DNA of 64,000 nucleotides from Coprinellus micaceus (lineage: Eukaryota > Basidiomycota > Agaricomycetes > Agaricales > Psathyrellaceae): positions 4,340,001 through 4,404,000 of the forward strand of contig OX596337.1 of assembly GCA_951394405.1 (NCBI GenBank), given 5' to 3'. Each line of letters starts with the position of its first letter. The first letter of the stretch is position 1. This document shows, piece by piece, positions 1 to 12,729 of the stretch. The position numbers and the translations under genes were made by a program. The notes below the pieces were generated by a model, which was not told where the DNA came from, did not search any database, and saw only the letters and a program-made list of their open reading frames with translations.

Positions 1-603
1 CTTTATTGGCTTCAACAAGAGATATCATGAGTATGTTCCGCCAGACCTGCAAGGGCACATACCCCGTCTTCCGGGGAGCTCGGCACATCACCGAAAGGCG
101 GCGAAAGCTCGACCTCAGTCGGGTCAGAGGTTGGAACAATGCTAGGCGAGAAGGGGTTTTTTTCGAGGACAGTGGACATGGTCGTAGGGTTGGGAAGGGA
201 TGCGTTCAACTACACAAGAATTTACTGGGGGAACGACAGGATGGCTCAGGTGTTACGCCTGTCATGGTGGACCCATATGACACCATTGAATGCCATATCT
301 GGCTGGTTTGATGCCGGAAATCACTATATTGGGCTTTCGGCCAGCCCACCCCCCATCACCACCTGAGTCCCGCCGAGAACCTGCGATACGGAGTCTTCCA
401 CGCAGGGAACCTGGTATAGAAATGTTTGTTTTTCCCTATCTGGGTGGGGGGCCTTTCAGCGGAGTTCCCCACACCCAACTGTCTGCGCGAACGCACGAGG
501 ACTGTTCAGTTCGTATAACAAGTCAGATCGGGGTTTTCGTCTTCCCGCCTCCCCTCCCTCCCTTCTCCCCCTGCCTACCGTATCTATCTCTTGGGCATCA
601 GCT
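1..603. other. gene-free left edge
   Basis: No supported gene. Short overlapping ORFs occur on both strands, including a Pro/Ser-rich 65-codon one on the minus strand (12-209), but none has splice continuity or a recognisable domain. The pyrimidine-rich stretch around 540-600 just before the first ATG at 604 could be the promoter of the next gene. Confidence 0.5.
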
Positions 604-2216
604 ATGGAACCCCGCTACACTCTTATCGACGCTACCCCCACACCAGCCACTGGGATGGTCGATCGAACCGATACCTATTTATCGCTAGCCGAGGCGTAAG
701 TTTCCCGCTTTCAAGTGATGGCGACTAGGAATTCAGTTCTGACTACACGTCCCTTTAGCAACAAGTATACCACCTTCCGGGGTCCACCTCTTCCCATCGT
801 CATCCACCATTCCGTAAATCAAGAGGCAGAAATCGAGCAGTTGATAGCCTTGGTGAAGGATGTGCCCAACGGCGACAGCAACCAATACGCGGAGGAGTTT
901 GTGAAGGCCGTTATCGATAAAATAGAAAATCTTCAATTCTGGGCGGAGGGCGATACTACATTCTACGTCCTTCTGAACGGGACAAGAGCGAATAAATATA
1001 TTGCGCAAGGATGGAGGTACGTTCCCCAAGCTCATCTTCTGAATCGTAGTTGTGAGCTGACCTTTGACCAGCAACATGTCAGATGTGGTCGTCCAAGGAC
1101 CTCGTAAAGAGGTGACCCCTGGGTTTTCCAGTTTCGTCCATGCCTTTGTTTATGCCTTGGCGGGCGGCAAGCGCTCACTGCAAAGTTGGGGGCTTGAAGA
1201 GCGTTGGGGGTGGGTTCCACGCAATGAGGCGCCGACCCCATCGAAAGGAAACTATTCCGGGAAGACCCGAGCCATCGAATCTGGTGGTTCGATCGTACCT
1301 TCTACCCAGAGCAGACCCTCCTTTCAGCGCCCGACTGGGCGATCCCAAGTCTCGTTCAGTGGCCCTTCTACGTCAGCTTACCCTCACGGTCTCTCCGAGT
1401 CACCAGCCCCAGCGCCGCCGTCTGTGTCCACCTCCCTGTCGACTAGAACGATCCACCTGCCGCGCGCCCCTCAGACCCCGTCAGCTCATCATCCCCCTAT
1501 GAACCGCCCAGATTCCGAGTCGAGTCCTGAGTCGGTCAGTAGCGCCGACATCCCCCCAGCTGGTCGGTGCCCAAGTAGCCCTGCTGTTGGATTCTATTGA
1601 CAACATTATAGGTGGAGGTTTATCTAGGAGGGAGAAAGCTAGAAGACAGCTCCGACGGCGTGCCCCTGGCTTGCCTATCAGAGGGATGCAGACGGGAGCC
1701 ACCTCCACCTTGCCCGCCAAGCATGAGGCTCGGATCTCTGCTCCCCCGCCCCAGATCCCATCCAAGGCAACAGCTTCAACTTCCATGGGCACAGGTATCG
1801 CCCCATCGTCCCACTCTGACACTCCTTCTTTATGCTATCCAACAACCCTTATCCCCCTGTCAGTCTATCAGGACCGTCAATTCTCAGCCAACTCATTCCC
1901 CATTGTCACCCGCCGCTCGCCGACATCCTCAGGAACGGGCAAGATCACATGTTCGACGGATGTTCGCTCACGTAGTGAGCTATTTCTCCTCGCTGAAACC
2001 AACTTGCCTCCCTTCATCGAATTCGCCCTGCGCGCTATCGGTTGGCGCGGGGGTGTCTTGAGGGCGGTGCAGACTGCCTGGTCGTCCCGTGAACCCCTTG
2101 AGGAATTCATCTTCACTCTAGGGAAAGCAGGGGTCCCCATGGCTGAGGCCTATCTCATTTGGCAGCTTTTGGAGCGTGAGGAGGCCGTTGGCTCGGGGAG
2201 GGCTGATCGTGAATGA
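604..2216 (+). CDS. hypothetical protein with RNase H1 N-terminal (viroplasmin)-like domain
   Basis: The spliced model is 604-695, 759-1016, 1072-1562 and 1612-2216, which keeps frame and gives about 481 aa. A further optional in-frame intron is possible near 1790-1866. Residues about 95-140 read FYVLLNGTRANKYIAQGW, then a segment ending in a Phe-rich stretch and ALAGG. This resembles the small RNA/DNA-hybrid-binding domain at the N-terminus of eukaryotic RNase H1 (caulimovirus viroplasmin fold), where Tyr, Trp and a downstream Phe are typical. The middle is Ser/Pro-rich and probably disordered. The C-terminal 80 residues are helical and hydrophobic. No RNase H catalytic domain is present, so any role would be binding rather than cleavage. 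The gene runs in the same direction as the DUF6698-like gene 550 bp downstream. The domain call is an inference; the exon structure is well supported. Confidence 0.6.
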
Positions 2217-2647
2217 GTTGTCGCCAGGCCGAGGGATTCGCATCGTCAAGTTGCACTGCTCCTGTACTAAATTGTTGATACCTACCTCACGTCCTTATGC
2301 TTGTCGTATCCTGAGCTCCAATAATTATATCTACTGATGCTTGTGAACCCCAAATATCCTACCCCCAATGTTTCGCCCTCAGCGGTGTAGTGCAAAGAAT
2401 GTCCGCACTCAAGTCACCACGGCACAGGCATCAACAATCGAGCTGGACCTACTAGGAAACCATGCCGAGTTATTCTCTCACATCGCGCCATTCTGTCCTG
2501 CCTTTTCCGGCAACCTCCGTGGTTAAAATTGCTGGTGTATTGCCCTTTGAGGACCTTGGAGGTGGGAGTGTGCCCAGGTCGCTGCGCTCGATTTGGTAAA
2601 AACGAAATCACGACGTCATCAACCTAATTTGGCTGAGTGAGCTAAGC

Positions 2648-2656
2648 TATATAAAG
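2648..2656 (+). promoter_or_regulatory. TATA box of the DUF6698-like gene
   Basis: TATATAAAG lies 114 bp before the ATG at 2770, in otherwise non-coding sequence. The position suits a fungal TATA element. Confidence 0.5.
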
Positions 2657-2769
2657 GTGAACACATACCCGCCGTCGAATGTTGAATATTCCCCATTGTT
2701 GTTAGTGCCCCCCTCTCCTCTTTCACCCTCAATCAGTTTCCAACCTCGTCGGTCTATCTACCCGGTGTT

Positions 2770-4217
2770 ATGGCGCCCAACAAGGAAAACTCAGCACCTC
2801 AGACCGCCTCTCAGCCATCAGCTGGCCAGAAGCGGGCGCTAAACGTGAATCCTCTGGAATTGGGGCCCAGGAAGCGCCCGTACGTTGACATGTTGACCTC
2901 CCTCCCTCCCCCTCCCCTCCCCTCTCTTCTTATAGCTCATTTTAAACTGCCAGGGCCGCCTCCGACCCGTTGGTTCATCACGGAAGACACTTCGGGAGGA
3001 CCGTCTTCGCCTTTGCAAATATCCAGGCGTTGCTACTTGCAGGGATTGGTATGGACGAGGACCAAGCCCCAGCCACCCAGCAGTGGGTTCTAGTGCCCAT
3101 TATCTTCTCGCTTGTCTCTAACATGAGGTTGTTTGACAAAGGGAGCGCCGGGAGCATCGTGTCTTCCTACGACTATTGAAGCTAGTCCCTGGCTTGCAGG
3201 AGCGTTTGTACGCAGAGGATACAGATGAACATGCAGTAATTGCGATTGCGACGTTGGTGAGTCTGACCGTTACCTTTTCATATGAATATAACCCTAAGTC
3301 CTTGTAGCTCCAGAAAGGGGCCTCCAGCGCCCGATCTGACGACACAAAGAGCCTCAAAGGCATTATCATTGACTGGATCACGCCAGTTGACGGGGAACCC
3401 CTTCGCCTTACCCGGAACATCAAAGTCGACCGGGGTTTCAACAATGAGAGGACTGGCTTCCTCCTATGCCCTGCAGGGATGGACTGGTCAGATGCTGAGT
3501 GCGTACCAGCCTTGAATCGCATCATCCGTGAGGGTTATACTCATCCTGTCCCGTACCTTTGGCGGCAATTCCAGGATAAAGAAGCAATTGAAGGATAGGA
3601 CCCTTGCTATCCCTGGGAATTATTGGCCTATATTCGTGTACCGCAACGAGAAATATGACTCTGAAGAACCTTGGAAAGGTCTATTTCGTAGTAAGCTGCT
3701 GGTATCTGTGAGTATCTTTCCGTCTATTCAGCGGGGTGGCTGAAACAGGTCTCATATCATGCCAGGCCTACAAGCATATATTCACATCACCAAGCTCTGT
3801 TGACGACGACCCGAAGGCCACTCGTTCCGGAAACGCGCGTATTCATGGGATGACTAGCGTGACACCCGCTTCCATCGCATACGTTGCCACTCAGGTATGT
3901 GAGACCCGGGATTATGGCATGGTTTTGGCTTACAATTGGCATGTTTCCAGGTCCGGTTTTCACTCTCAGCCGCCAGTGTATTCTGCAGAACGGATAAGGA
4001 AACGGACTCGGAGACGTTTTATACGTCGATTCTCGAGCTCTTCGAGGACCCAGAAGAGCAAGATGAGGTAAAGGATCTCATAGCTTGGTGGAATCGACAA
4101 GTATTTCCCTCATTCTCTAACATATCACGCGTGGTTCCGGCGAACAGCGCTCTCTCGAAGATTAAAGCCAAGCGAGCAGCACTCAAAGCGGTCACCCAGA
4201 CCAGCGTTTCGGATTAG
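2770..4217 (+). CDS. DUF6698-like hypothetical protein
   Basis: Seven exons join in frame: 2770-2879, 2954-3082, 3142-3256, 3308-3498, 3575-3707, 3766-3894 and 3951-4217 (357 aa). Recognisable blocks are HFGRTVFAFANIQALLLAG (about residue 50), GFNNERTGFLLCPAGMDWSD, WPIFVYRNEKYDSEEPWKGL, LLVSAYKHIFTSPSSV, ARIHGMTSVTPASIAYVATQ and a C-terminal FEDPEEQ..WWNRQVFP. I recognise this block order as the multicopy Agaricomycete family annotated DUF6698, whose function is unknown. The N-terminus is Lys/Arg-rich (KENSAP, RKRP) and could carry a nuclear signal. No stop or frameshift was found, so this copy looks intact. The DUF number is from memory; the gene model is firm. Confidence 0.78.
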
Positions 4218-4724
4218 CGTCCCTGCACTTTAGCCCTTTTTAATAGCGCATTTACCACCCTTTTAATTCGATTTAGCAACCCCCTGTACCACTCCCTGTA
4301 CCAGTCAAGCTGGCGACTACACATGCGGTTTTTCGGTAATGATACCCCATTTTGTCAGTGCGATTATTCCTGAAAAAGCGCCCTGTAAGAATAACGCCTG
4401 TGACGCATACCTATACTTCAGCCGATGGGGGACCTTGACCAGGGGAAGGCCAGGTACCTCAAAGTGAAACCTGCGACCCTGATATAGAGGCCTTCTACAT
4501 ATGCTGCCGCCGTGCACTTATTTAGGTGGGTCACTAGTGCTAGTTTCATTGCACAGTCCTGTCGCCCTGTTAGCGTCCGGAAAGCAGGCCCAGGTACACC
4601 AACAATGTCAATGTCCGGTGTCAAAGCCCTTGCTTTTCGGCGAGGCCATGACGACATTGGCGCCCCATCAAGGCGCGCCTGAAGCTCGTTAGTATGATGA
4701 ACCCCAGTGATGCTCTTGACTTCA

Positions 4725-4981
4725 GGTCCACCAGGAAGAGGTGCACGACCACACGGGGAAGTCCTACGGGGGTCGTCAGGCGTGCCAGGAAGAGACACGC
4801 GACCAGACGAGGAAGCCTGATTGATACTGTCAGGTATGCCAGGAAGAGCATCACGACCACGTGAGCAAGTCCGATGGGGACAATCAGGCACGTCGGGAAG
4901 AGACACGCGACCAGATGAGGAAGTCCGATGGATAGCGTCAAGTATGCCAGGAAGAGAGTCACGACCAGATGGGGAGGCCCG
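4725..4981. repeat. 54-bp minisatellite (about 5 copies)
   Basis: About five imperfect head-to-tail copies of a 54-bp unit are visible on the plus strand around the shared core CCAGGAAGAG..ACGACCAG. On the minus strand they lie in an open frame (4418-5056, 212 codons) and give an 18-residue repeat of the form SGRxSLPGxxDxxxRTSS. The period is a multiple of three and the frame is open through all copies, so the ORF may be expressed. Without a homologue or splice evidence I leave it as a repeat with a possible low-complexity ORF. Confidence 0.6.
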
Positions 4982-5056
4982 GCTCATACTCATACCACTT
5001 CTATTGGTTAGCAGGGCCGTCGCATTGGCGTATATGATAAACTCCTCCATCTCCAT

Positions 5057-8000
5057 CGTCCATAATCCTCCATGACCAGATGGGTTCCAAGGCTTTGATA
5101 CATTTTAGTACATGTCCTTAAATATAGGGTAATGTCCTGGATAATAAAATATTCTCACAGAGTCCGCAATCTCCTGATGTTGCTCTCAGGCTCCCTAATA
5201 CGAGCTCCTTCACAAAGCGCCGCCATGTCACACGGCTCACAATCAAATTCCCTCCGCTCCGTTGACCACTCGAAGGGATTATCGGAAGTAATGATTCCGA
5301 AACAAAATACACTTGACATACAAACGCCAATCCAACGGCGGTGCTCATTCTTGGGGAGGGGTGTGGCAGGGATTTGCGCACCGTCGCACAAGCGTGGAAA
5401 CGAGGAAAATTGGGAGTGCTACACGGATGCCACACGGTATCTGCAATGATCGGCGAAATGCAACCTTGCTGAGCGAGGTACTTTTGCATTCCCAGCTGAA
5501 CATGGGAAGCGATGAGGGGTCTCGCGAAGTCTGCGGATGCTGCGTACTGGGCGCAGCGCTCAATAAACGTGCTCCAGGCGCCCTAAATGTTCAGGTAGTC
5601 CTCGTAACCATGAGGTTGTGCTTCTGTACTCCGTAGTTACTCGATCGTCGATTCGTTTTTGCGTCGATTCATTTCCCGACATTGACATATCGGCGGGTAA
5701 CGGATAGGATTCCTCAGGCCTGTGAAGTCAAATGGGTTTCCTTCGGGGCCCGAAGCGGCTCAGTGTGGGTTTCAGATTCTGCTCACGCTACGGGGGGGAA
5801 TTTCCAACCCAAGAGAACGTTGTCCGGACTTTTGGGGCACCCGATGAAGTCGACAACCAAGTAAGCCTTCCGCATGATTAAGGGCCAGATATCTCTCATC
5901 GCTACCACATGGACGCTATGACTCTCATCCCGATAACCGATGTGTTCCCCTGTGCACCCTATCCTCTCCGCGAGGGAGGTCCGACCGAACTTCTGCTACT
6001 ATCATTTGGACTCTCGGTGCAGAACGCTACTTCGCGACCCTGGCTGCAGGCCGCCTCAGTGCTCGAAGTGTTCGCATCTGGAGTTCCATTGGTACCGCTT
6101 TGACAGTGGTAGAACTCGTCGCACCCCTCCAGTAATCGTGCGTGGCTCTGGCTCTGAATACGTTGTAAGGTTTTCATTCGCAACGTTTCAGTTCAAAGTG
6201 GACTCAAACGTAAAATGGTCACCCTCATCGGGGGAACAAGGCTCGTTCGTATCGAGAGGGGCACTGCATCTTTACTGCTTGTCTCTCCGAAGCTACTTGC
6301 GCCAATTTTGGGCGCCGACTTCCTCTAACTCGCCGTTCGAACTATGCCGAGCCTCCTTGCCTCTCGCGGGCCTCCACCTTCGATCGCAGCCATAAGTGCT
6401 ACCCCCCACACGCGATCCCACTTCACGTGGCCCTTTTCAAAGACCACCTGGCCTTTTCCAAGCTCTTCTTCGACGTACGTCCGAGTCGGACCAGTCCATC
6501 CGCCGACCCGAGTTTCTCGCAAGAACCTCAAATAGAGGACGGGCGCATCCCGCGGAAGCGACCAAAGGCGGTCAGCGTCCCTAGTCCTCGAACTGCCTCG
6601 AGAATCGGCACAGAGAACCGGCAGAGGGCACGATGCAGGACTTCCACGACGTCGGCAACCTCTAATTGAATTAGCGCCCAGTGCGATCAGGACGAACCGG
6701 TCGATGCCCGGGGATTGCACCCGCTGACGGTGGTGGTGATGGCGCCACCAGACTGCAAGCGCCTACATACGTCAGGGTATGGAGATTACCTTCTACAGAA
6801 CGCCGACCCCTGGCTTGGAGAGAACATTGCAAATTGCCTTTTGTTTCGAGTTCCACTGCATCGAAGAACGGAGTGGAGTACTATCACCTTTGCTATAACG
6901 AGAGATACACTAACCATGGACAGATGATCGTGGAGCTGCTCAATTTGGGTGAGTGAACGAACAAGCCGGGGCCTGCGTACTGGCGAGCAATTCCTATCTT
7001 CGAGTTAAGTACCAAAGAGTAGTGTGATACGTGTTACTTTGACCGCGCGAGAGGATACCCGTTGCGCAGGTTATTTGGGGTTAGATAAGTTGTCAATCCT
7101 GGAGGTTATTGAACCCTGTGTCCCAGTAGCTTCCTAGATATGTATAGCACCTACGACGGGTCACCAACACGAGGCCTCCCTAACCGCATGGGAGCTTCGC
7201 GTTCGTGGTCCTCACATTTCGGCTCTGCAAGAGTGGGGCCCTGAATTCGGCGTTCATGGCCACACCGGCTATCTAGCCCACATTCCCCGATTTCGAATCA
7301 ACACGTCGCAAGGTGAGTGGATCCTCGGTAGGCTCGTAGACTTGTACTACGCTCTGTACATGAACTGCTTCGAGTCGGGTGCGTCTCCTGTGGGGCTATT
7401 GTATCACGGTCCAGAGGTAAGGCGAGGACTCGTGAAATTGCTCAATCCAGGCCAGCCGTTCTCACAAGTGTATCACGACAGGCGGAATGGTCGTCCGTAT
7501 CATTGGTCCATCCCACCACCTCCTCCGTCCATCTTGTCCCTAAAACGTCATAAGTCATAATTGATCAATTAACGAGGCGATTGTGGAGATGGGTCCGCGG
7601 TAATTGTGATATCGGCTTGTACCTACTGGTCGACCTTCCGTGTTTCAGGGTATACAGCTATAGGCTGTAAATTTGCGATTTTCTCGTGGATCGGACTTGT
7701 TGCACTGTGCCGATCAAGACACGTCGCAGCCATCCTAGTCATGGTTTGCTTTGTGATTTCAATACCGAGTCGCGAGAACCGAGCCAACCTTTGTACGTCA
7801 AGTACCATCTTGAAGTGCCTTCCGAGGATCGCGTTTCACTCTAGAGAACCTTCCGCGACAGCGCTGACGTCCTTCTCCCCCAGCGCCCTCGTGGTATAGG
7901 CTTCTGTCGGCGTCCTCGCCTAGGTCGGTGATCGCGTTTTAAGCGCCCGCGCTTCCTCAGACGTACGGCGCCGATCATCAGCATCGCCCACGGCGCTTCG

Positions 8001-10489
8001 AACTGAGCGATAATCAGCTTTGGACTTCTCTCGACTTCGCACAGGTCTGGCGTGGCTCGGGAGATCAGTGTTCCGAGGGGCGAACGTCGGTAGTGCGCTT
8101 GCTGATTTGCTTTGACACTTCAGAAGAAGTTGGAAGTGCGATAATCACGTTTCTGTCGGCGTTCGTGGCTTTGTCGGTCGACGCTGATCCAATTGGTGCG
8201 GGTCAAGATCCTGCTGCAAGTTCGAAATCCGAATATCCTAGGCGAAAACTTCAGTTTCAGATGGGCTTGCTGTTGGGAAAGTAGTGCATCCAGGTTGGAT
8301 AGATTCAGGCCTTTGGGTGTACACTTGCGTTTTCAGAGGCAGCACTCACAACATCGTGATCCAAACAACGCGCCCTTCTCACCCCCGGGATCGACAGGCC
8401 ACACTCGTTGATTCTACTGCATCCGGCAGGACATTGTTCACCGCACAGGGTAGTTGTCATTTCGCAGGGCGGTCCGGTCCACGAATTTGGCGATGGACTC
8501 GCTCGTCGTCCATTCCGAGATGCAACTTTGGCGTTGGGGGTGGTGCCCGCTGACTTGTATCGAAGAGTCCATGGGCCGGTGGAAGGTAGCAAACGTGGTG
8601 AAGAATTGGGGAGAGAACTGACAGGTGTTGTGACTAGCCTCACTACCATACACTTCTCGAAGGGTGCAACCCATGATTTACCGAACACAATCGTCCATCG
8701 GCCCACGCTGCATCCCGCCTCCTCCTGTATTTATGGTGCAGCGCCTAATCGTCCCCCTATTCTGACGACGCTCCAAGCGCTCAACCAGCTCGTCCAAGAT
8801 CTCCCGTGAGGATAGTCCCGATAGCATTTCTCGGTGTCCAACGTCGAAGTCCACGTCACGGAGATCGCGAGGGTCGACTGGTGTGTACGCGATTCCGAGG
8901 TCGCGCTTGTCGTATTGGCCTCCATGAGTCGAAAGAGAAAGGTGGGTTGCCTGCTATGGCGACGTGGTGGTGAATGAGGATGAGTACTTAAGTAGATTGG
9001 GAAGGGACTCTAGGAATGCGGATACAAACCCGAGCGTACGCAAAGTCGCGTATCAGGAGCAAAGAAACAGGGAGGATAGGTGTAAAGGAGAGGCGCATTT
9101 CGGCGGAGTATGGACGAACCGATGTCGCCCCAGGCGGAGGTCGCAATTTGACTGCACGTTCAACGACGAGTAAGCCTTAAGTAGACTCGCTATCCTAGAT
9201 ACGGTCGCACCGGAGCATCGATTGCCCTGAACGACAAATTATGCTGCCAAGAGTGTACGACGGGTTCAATTGATCGTTTACTGGCATGATTGGTCACCAG
9301 ACGACCACCCAGGAGGTGTAGCTCGTTAGGATGTCGATGGCAAGGATGAGTGGTGGGATTAATTCAGACGACGAAGGCCCAGGGCGTCGGCAAATGATGA
9401 AACAAGGACATTCATCACAGAATGGGGGAAAGTCAGGGCATAAAGCTTCGAAGCTGGCCAGACTTCCCAGTTTCGTAATCGAAGGAAGCAACGCGGATAG
9501 AATCTTGCCGGAGAACACGCTGCCAATTCCTGGGTACCCCTTCGTGAGGCGGGACATGAGAACGAGGGAGTTGCACCCTGAGATTTGGCGTTCGCCTTCT
9601 GGATCATGGAGGATGAGAACAAGGAGGAGAGTGTGGCAGTGACGGCTGGCAAAATAGTTGTGATGGGATCAAATACCTCGCGCCCGTCTCGAGATAGCCC
9701 CTATTGATCGAGCGCCCGTGGGGTCAACCGAGCCTTGGGGCCCCCACGTCAGCTCAGCGAGACAGGAATGCAGGAGGTCGAACACAAGCAGGTTAAGTTT
9801 TGAACTGGTCTGGGTAGCACAGAGCTAATGATTATCAAGCCTGAGCATCAATTCAGTCGATTCAATACTAGGTTGACATGTTATTTCGGGGACCTCAAGT
9901 TAAGCGCCGGTAATCAAGGAGGTGTGGCACCCGATGACCTCAGACGCGGGACATAAAATGGGGGCCTACCAAAGGAACACGGAGATGAGACCCTTCGCGG
10001 TTCCACCGCCTATCCTGGGCCCCGAGTTCGACTCGGAATCTTAGTGGGCCAGGCAACGCGTCGGGGCAAAGTGGGGAGCCCGGAGAGAAGAGGACGATTG
10101 GCGCCCGAAATGCACACACAGGTACCCTGGCGCGTCCTGAGCAGGGCTTGTGTCAAGCGCGCAGAATTTGTCAGCGGGAAATGGTATGAGCAAAGCTAGT
10201 CAAAGGCGTCGGAATCGGATCCACAAGGGCTGACGAGCATTCATAAGCAAACACTGAACAAGCAATTATAAGGGGTTGAGGTCTACAAATGGCGCAAACA
10301 CCAAAGGTGGTACCCGCCGCTACAAGCGAGATGGTGGATAACGGGAGCGCCATTATCTAGGTCAATGAAAGACGTGAGGGACGGCGACAGAGACTAACGG
10401 TACATTGGCAGACATCTGTACAATAATGAAGCACCCCACTTGATATTGAAGGCACACTTTCAAGTGCCCCTCCTCGTAAAGACGGGAGC
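5057..10489. other. gene-poor 5.4-kb stretch
   Basis: No spliced model, domain or conserved block could be supported on either strand. ORFs are short (up to 133 codons) and occur in both orientations. The longest pair overlap on opposite strands at 8305-8809. No transposase, reverse transcriptase or LTR pair was seen. It may hold decayed accessory genes; a protein search against fungal multicopy families would be the test. Confidence 0.4.
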
Positions 10490-11054
10490 CTAATGCCTGA
10501 CATTCTGCACAGCTCCCATAACCTTACACCCACCCAATATCTGGGGCTTCGTCGCACATGCCTTAGCCTAAGTCGGGCGCCCTCCCATTAGCAATGCTCT
10601 TGCTCCTCATTCGAGCCATAACAAACTCACCAACTCGGGCGTATCGTACTTTGCCCCACAATACGGGCAACCATACTTCTTCTTCGGCTTTATGGCCTCC
10701 TTGATTTTCGAACCAGTGTTCCCTCGGCGTTCGAGCCTGTCAGTGAGCTCGTCGATGAGCTCGCGCGTGGTCAAGTCTTCGAGGAACTCGCGGCGCTCTA
10801 AGCCGAAGTCGAGCTCGTCGTGGTCGAGGAACTCGCGAGCGTAGCTGCCGGGACCTTTCCTGTCGGGGCGGGTGACGTGGCGGCCAGGCTGGAATAGTAT
10901 TCGATGTGAGGAATGTCGTGGTTAGATCATGGTTCGGGTTAAGGGCGAAGAAAGGGTGAGTTGGGTGAGTACTTACCTGAGCTTGAGCGACGTTCGCCGT
11001 CCAAGAGGACAGGGCGATGATAACTGGGAGAAGGGTGGCGAAGGACACTCGCAT
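10490..11054 (-). CDS. small secreted Cys-motif protein, copy A (SSP-A)
   Basis: Read on the minus strand, exons 11054-10977, 10888-10631 and 10567-10490 join in frame (137 aa). Exon 1 encodes a whole signal peptide, MRVSFATLLPVIIALSSW followed by TANVAQAQ, with a likely cleavage after an Ala-X-Ala-type site, and it ends exactly at the intron. The mature part has an acidic amphipathic region with LTTRELIDELTDRLERRG, a basic linker (KPKKK) and a Cys motif CPYC-x12-C-x9-C near the C-terminus. That motif could bind zinc or form two disulphides. The sequence from the basic linker to the end is almost identical to SSP-C at 43.4 kb, although the N-terminal half differs. This suggests selection on the C-terminal motif. 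It is probably secreted; the function is unknown. A TATA box lies about 104 bp upstream. Confidence 0.8.
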
Positions 11055-11157
11055 TTTGGACTCTGAAGGAGGTGATTCTTTGGTTGTGGGTGGGTGTGAA
11101 AGCGAGTCGAAGATTCGCTGTGCGTTGACTGTCCTCCGCTGCTCAACGAGACTGGAA

Positions 11158-11164
11158 ATTTATA
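11158..11164 (-). promoter_or_regulatory. TATA box of SSP-A
   Basis: TATAAAT on the minus strand, preceded by a GAGG..GG context also found before the SSP copies at 34972 and 43337. It lies about 104 bp from the ATG. Confidence 0.55.
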
Positions 11165-11229
11165 CCCTCCTCAATGAAGGCCGCTCACTGAACGGGGACT
11201 CGATATTACCGTGAAACCTGGTTTGCAGA

Positions 11230-11730
11230 GGATTTCGCAAGGGCTGCAAGGTCATCACAGCACTTCGTCAGCTCAAGTAGCAACCAATTGTCAAAGCCAG
11301 TTAATAAAGCTTCATCTAGGTGCTGAAACTGAATGAAGAAAGCCAAAATCAAAAGTCTACCCTGGCTCCCATTGAGTACACTGCATTCGAGGGAGTGGAT
11401 CAACGGCAGACTAAACTACCATGGCTGATGAGGAGGACATAGAGTGGTCCAACAAGTGCAAAGTCTCTTCTGATGCACATCCAGAATACCTGTATTGAAT
11501 TGTGAACATAGACAAAGCTTAGGAGAATGTCAGTACGGACCTTGTCAGGCACATGGAAATCGCCGTGTCATGACCGGCATAGCGTCATAGCGAACCTCTA
11601 TCGCTGGCGGAGAGGAAATAAATCGTCGAAATGAGTGGAGGGAGAGCGGGGAACGGTCAAGTTGAAACTACAATGAGCGTTGCTCAAAGTACATAAATGG
11701 GTCACTATTATATGAAGTGCAGCATAAGCC
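11230..11730 (-). repeat. module spacer segment (R2), partial inverted copy
   Basis: This non-coding stretch repeats landmarks of 14380-14720 (CCAATTGTCAA.., CATAGAGTGG.., AATCGTCGAAAT..) in the same orientation. It also repeats 35580-35960 and 39800-40200 in opposite orientation. It is therefore the spacer that lies between SSP and UP in the module, present twice in the inverted copy. Confidence 0.6.
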
Positions 11731-12169
11731 CGCAGATACCATAATGCCGAGGTCGCCACACGAAGGCAGGGTTCGGGGTGAATTAGCATCGTCGGCTCAA
11801 GCCCACGAGCTCAGGGGACGGGACGACCTGAGGAAGGACTTTTTATGACCAAGCATAATCACAATGTTCCCCAGAACTTGCTCGCCTTCCTCGCCGTGAA
11901 AGCGAACGCGTTCCCTGGGTATCTGTCGTTCTATCGATGAAGGTGGGGCCCCCGTCAAATCCTTGGACCTGTACACGCCTATAATTCGTCAGCACAGGTA
12001 TACGAGTGGCACATTGGCTGTGGCAGGTGCATATACCCCAGTCGACAGGCTGAGGGGAGGACGCCCTAATTCCTCGTCGCCCTTCCCGCTGGGAGGTTTC
12101 GAGTCGAATCCAGAGCTGGCCCCCGTCTTATAGTATGAGTAGCTATCTCGTCCCTGCGGGGACGCGAGC

Positions 12170-12660
12170 CTAGTAGGGTTTGTTGGTCGTAGGAATTGGT
12201 TGACCAGAGTGATCTATCGCAGGAGGAGTTGAGGCTCTTCCCAATCTCGAGAGCTTGCGGAAGCAGTTGTCACGCGTCACGAAGGGTGAGGTCGAAACCC
12301 AAACCCTCAGGGACAACCGCGACACACCATCGCTAATATTGCCCGTTCCGTGTGTTTCAAGTTGGACGAGGATTATTTCATCGGATCGACGGGCCACAGA
12401 TGTGAAGAGTAGATACGTGCCATCGTTAGGAGAGCCAGTTCCCACCACCTCCTTTTCCATCGACGTACCCAGTTCCTTCATCTTCAACCAGACACTTCCG
12501 ACCTCCATCTTCGTCCTTGGCTGGTCGTGGATCGAAACGAGTTTTTGAGGATGCTGAGGCTCTCTCCAGCACAGAGGGAGATGGGTAGACCATAAAGGAG
12601 GCGCTCGACGCAAGGAATACGAGAAACCCACACCCTCAGGGGCTGACAAGACGGCAAGTA
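12170..12660. repeat. degenerate copies of a dispersed ~175-bp repeat
   Basis: Two blocks (about 12290-12380 and 12620-12650) share AAACCCA.ACCCTCAGGG with AAAGCCCCAACCCTCTGGG at about 24695, including the following CAACC.CGACAC and CTTCAAGTTG words. Read on the minus strand the shared part includes a VVPEGWGF-like peptide, so the repeat may derive from an old coding domain. The copies here are broken by stops. Confidence 0.4.
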
Positions 12661-12729
12661 CCTGTCAAAACCGTTCCCTCGTACATGCGCTGGAAAAAGA
12701 CGCGTGAACGATGAGTTGACCGAATTACC

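Noticed and set aside
8305..8809. Overlapping 133-codon ORFs on both strands, considered as a fungal FunK1-type kinase remnant
   Set aside because: No kinase motif (HRD, DFG/DLD or P-loop equivalents) could be found in any frame.
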